A DNA stretch of 64,000 nucleotides from Methylorubrum populi (GTDB lineage Bacteria; Pseudomonadota; Alphaproteobacteria; Rhizobiales; Beijerinckiaceae), in contig NZ_AP014809.1 of NCBI RefSeq assembly GCF_002355515.1, positions 3,992,501 to 4,056,500 on the forward strand, read 5' to 3'. Below the pieces are notes generated by a model. It was not told the DNA's origin, did no database searches, and worked only from the letters and a program-made list of their open reading frames with translations. The stretch's first letter is position 1. Every line of letters starts with the position of its first letter. Shown here piece by piece: positions 62,517-64,000 of the stretch. The translations under genes and the position numbers were made by a program.

Positions 62517-62699
62517 ACGCCCGGGCCGGAACCCTCTTCCGCGCGCTTTGCGGCGCGCGGCGGCGACCTCCCGTGGAGAACCGACGCCGCCTTCACCTTT
62601 CGGCAATGGGCGGCGGTGTTAGTGGCTCTGTCTAGGGCAGGGCTGCCGCCAGAGCACCCGGCTGGGCACGGGGGCCGAACCGGCCTGGGACACCGCTCG

Positions 62700-63764
62700 A
62701 TGCTCGCTCTCGTCCTCGACGACGCCGAGATGAACAACCTGGTGATGGTGGCCTCCCTGCGGCCGCTCGCCGGATGCGTACCGCATGCCTTCACCGTGCC
62801 GGCGGAGGCGCTCGCCTTCGCGGAGACCCACGCCGGCGACATCGGGATCGTCATCACCGACTACGAGATGCCGGGCATGAACGGCATCGAATTCATCAGG
62901 GCCGTGAGGCGCATCCCCGGTCTCGCCGCCGTTCCCACGGTCATGGTCACGAGCCACGATCAGCGCAGCCTGCGCCGCGAGGCGCTGGAGGCGGGCGCCA
63001 CCGACTTTCTCACCAAGCCGGCCGACGCGGTCGAGATCCGTGCCCGCGTCACGAACCTGCTCGCCCTCTCCGAGGCCCACCGGGCGCAGCGCGACCACGC
63101 CGCGCAGCTCGCCCGCGAGGTCGCGGCGGCCGTGGCCCTTGTCGAGGAGCGCGAGCGCGAGATCGTCTCGACGCTCATGCGCGCGGCCGAGCACCGGGAT
63201 TCCGACACCGGCGACCACATCGCGCGCGTCTCCGCCTATGTCGGGCTGATCGCCGAGGCGATGGGCCTGTCCGCCGCCGACATCCGGCAGATATCCCTGG
63301 CCGCGACCATGCACGACGTCGGCAAGATCGCCGTGCCGGACGCCATCCTGCTGAAGCCGGGCGCTCTCACGCCCGAGGAGCGCTGGGAGATGGAGAAGCA
63401 CGCCGATCGGGGCCGGCGCATCCTGGGCGGCAGCGAATCGCCCGTCATGCGGCTCGCGGCCGAGATCGCGGGCAGCCACCACGAGCGCTGGGACGGGGCC
63501 GGCTACCCGCACGGCCTGAAGGGCGAGGCCATCCCCCAAGCCGGCCGCATCGTCGCGGTGGCCGACGTGTTCGACGCGCTGACGACCGAGCGGCCCTACA
63601 AGCAAGCCTGGTCGCCGGAGCGGGCCCGCGCCTTTCTGCAGGAGAACGCCGGCTCCCACTTCGACCCGAGCGTCGTCGAGGCATTCCTGAGCCGCTGGAC
63701 CGCCGTCCAGGCCTTCCTCACCCTCGGCCGCGACGACACCGCCTCCGAGACGCAGGCCGCCTGA
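62700..63764 (+). CDS. Response regulator with HD-GYP phosphodiesterase domain
   Basis: 354 residues from ATG at 62700. A receiver domain (LALVLDDAEMNNLVMV, Asp54 in VITDYEMPGMNG, LTKPAD; residues 1-122) is followed by a coiled-coil linker and an HD-GYP domain with the metal His-Asp at 205-206 (MHDVGKIAVPD) and HHERWDGAGYP at 260-270. Proteins of this RpfG type degrade cyclic di-GMP and switch motility versus attachment. It has no FixK-type box that I can see. Confidence 0.92.
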   Translation: MLALVLDDAEMNNLVMVASLRPLAGCVPHAFTVPAEALAFAETHAGDIGIVITDYEMPGMNGIEFIRAVRRIPGLAAVPTVMVTSHDQRSLRREALEAGATDFLTKPADAVEIRARVTNLLALSEAHRAQRDHAAQLAREVAAAVALVEEREREIVSTLMRAAEHRDSDTGDHIARVSAYVGLIAEAMGLSAADIRQISLAATMHDVGKIAVPDAILLKPGALTPEERWEMEKHADRGRRILGGSESPVMRLAAEIAGSHHERWDGAGYPHGLKGEAIPQAGRIVAVADVFDALTTERPYKQAWSPERARAFLQENAGSHFDPSVVEAFLSRWTAVQAFLTLGRDDTASETQAA

Positions 63765-63786
63765 GCCGGCCTTCCCACGAGCGGCG

Positions 63787-63811
63787 GGGGCCGGACAACC
63801 GGACCGGCCCC
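63787..63811. terminator. GC-rich hairpin after the HD-GYP gene
   Basis: GGGGCCGG (63787-63794) pairs with CCGGCCCC (63804-63811) over a 9-base loop between convergent genes. No T run is seen. Confidence 0.5.
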
Positions 63812-63831
63812 GCTCGCCCCTCACGCAATCC

Positions 63832-64000
63832 TCAGCAGCGTTCGAGCGCGCCTTGCCCGCGAGCGGTCTCGTCCGGCCCCCTTTCGGCGCGCAGCCCGAG
63901 ACGGAGATGAAGCGCGCTCACGGTGCGGGCGAGCAGATCGTCCAGGCCGGACGCCCCATCGGCGAGGCTGGCCAGGTTGCCGTCGCGGGCCGCCCGCTCG
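63832..64000 (-). CDS. C-terminal end of an unknown protein (5' part beyond window)
   Basis: The minus strand carries an open frame from the right edge to TGA at 63832-63834, 55 codons with typical GC-rich third positions (LASLADGASGLDDLLARTVSAL, then RLGLRAERGPDE). It is too short to assign. Only position and codon use support it. Confidence 0.4.
   Translation of the reverse strand, partial: ERAARDGNLASLADGASGLDDLLARTVSALHLRLGLRAERGPDETARGQGALERC

Noticed and set aside
1..64000. CRISPR array, prophage or insertion sequence
   Set aside because: No regularly spaced short repeats, transposase, integrase or phage structural genes are present.

Overview
The window is high-GC alphaproteobacterial DNA. 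The gene content (hpn hopanoid genes, phaA/phaB/phaR, a FixL-FixJ-FixK cascade, many universal stress proteins) and protein sequences point to a pink-pigmented methylotroph of the Methylobacterium/Methylorubrum group, probably near M. extorquens. That assignment rests on recognised families, not on a database search. I see no insertion sequence, prophage, CRISPR array or rRNA. One tRNA gene is present.

Layout. Positions 1-7151 hold mixed housekeeping genes: a HerA/DUF87 ATPase cut by the left edge, a TrmH-family RNA methyltransferase, a MaoC hydratase, a CDF-like membrane protein, a phosphoesterase, an alpha/beta hydrolase lacking its nucleophile serine, a GST and a REP-like repeat. Positions 7341-20510 are a hopanoid locus: an arginine amidinotransferase diverges from hpnL-hpnM-hpnI-hpnJ-hpnK, followed by hpnN, hpnH and hpnG. 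Together these cover adenosylhopane formation, removal of adenine, glucosaminylation, deacetylation, ring contraction to the cyclitol ether, and export to the outer membrane. A polysaccharide-export lipoprotein gene sits directly upstream of hpnG.

Positions 21995-25182 contain gluconokinase, a HAD phosphatase, a lytic transglycosylase and rpmF. Positions 25472-29731 are the PHB locus (phaR divergent from phaA and phaB) followed by a lipid acyltransferase. Positions 29760-39473 are mixed metabolism and regulation with tRNA-Gly(GCC). Positions 39585-44121 are a sulfonate/nitrate-type ABC importer operon that also carries OsmC and an acyl-CoA-dehydrogenase-like enzyme. Positions 45746-50434 encode one giant flagellin (1562 aa) with about twelve degenerate internal repeats.

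Positions 52175-62516 look like a low-oxygen stress island. Hsp20, four universal stress proteins, a BON-domain protein, a small membrane protein, a lone receiver and a host-attachment-family protein lie beside fixL, fixJ and fixK homologues. Seven 14-bp FixK/FNR-type boxes (TTG-N7/8-ATCAA or variant) precede these genes, mostly 55-150 bp upstream. The fixL reading frame keeps its heme-sensing residues but is cut by one in-frame TGA just after the phospho-acceptor histidine domain.

The two strongest leads are (1) the amidinotransferase as a candidate enzyme for the guanidine-substituted bacteriohopanetetrol cyclitol ether known from Methylobacterium, and (2) the FixLJK-box stress regulon with its interrupted sensor. 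The giant flagellin is third.
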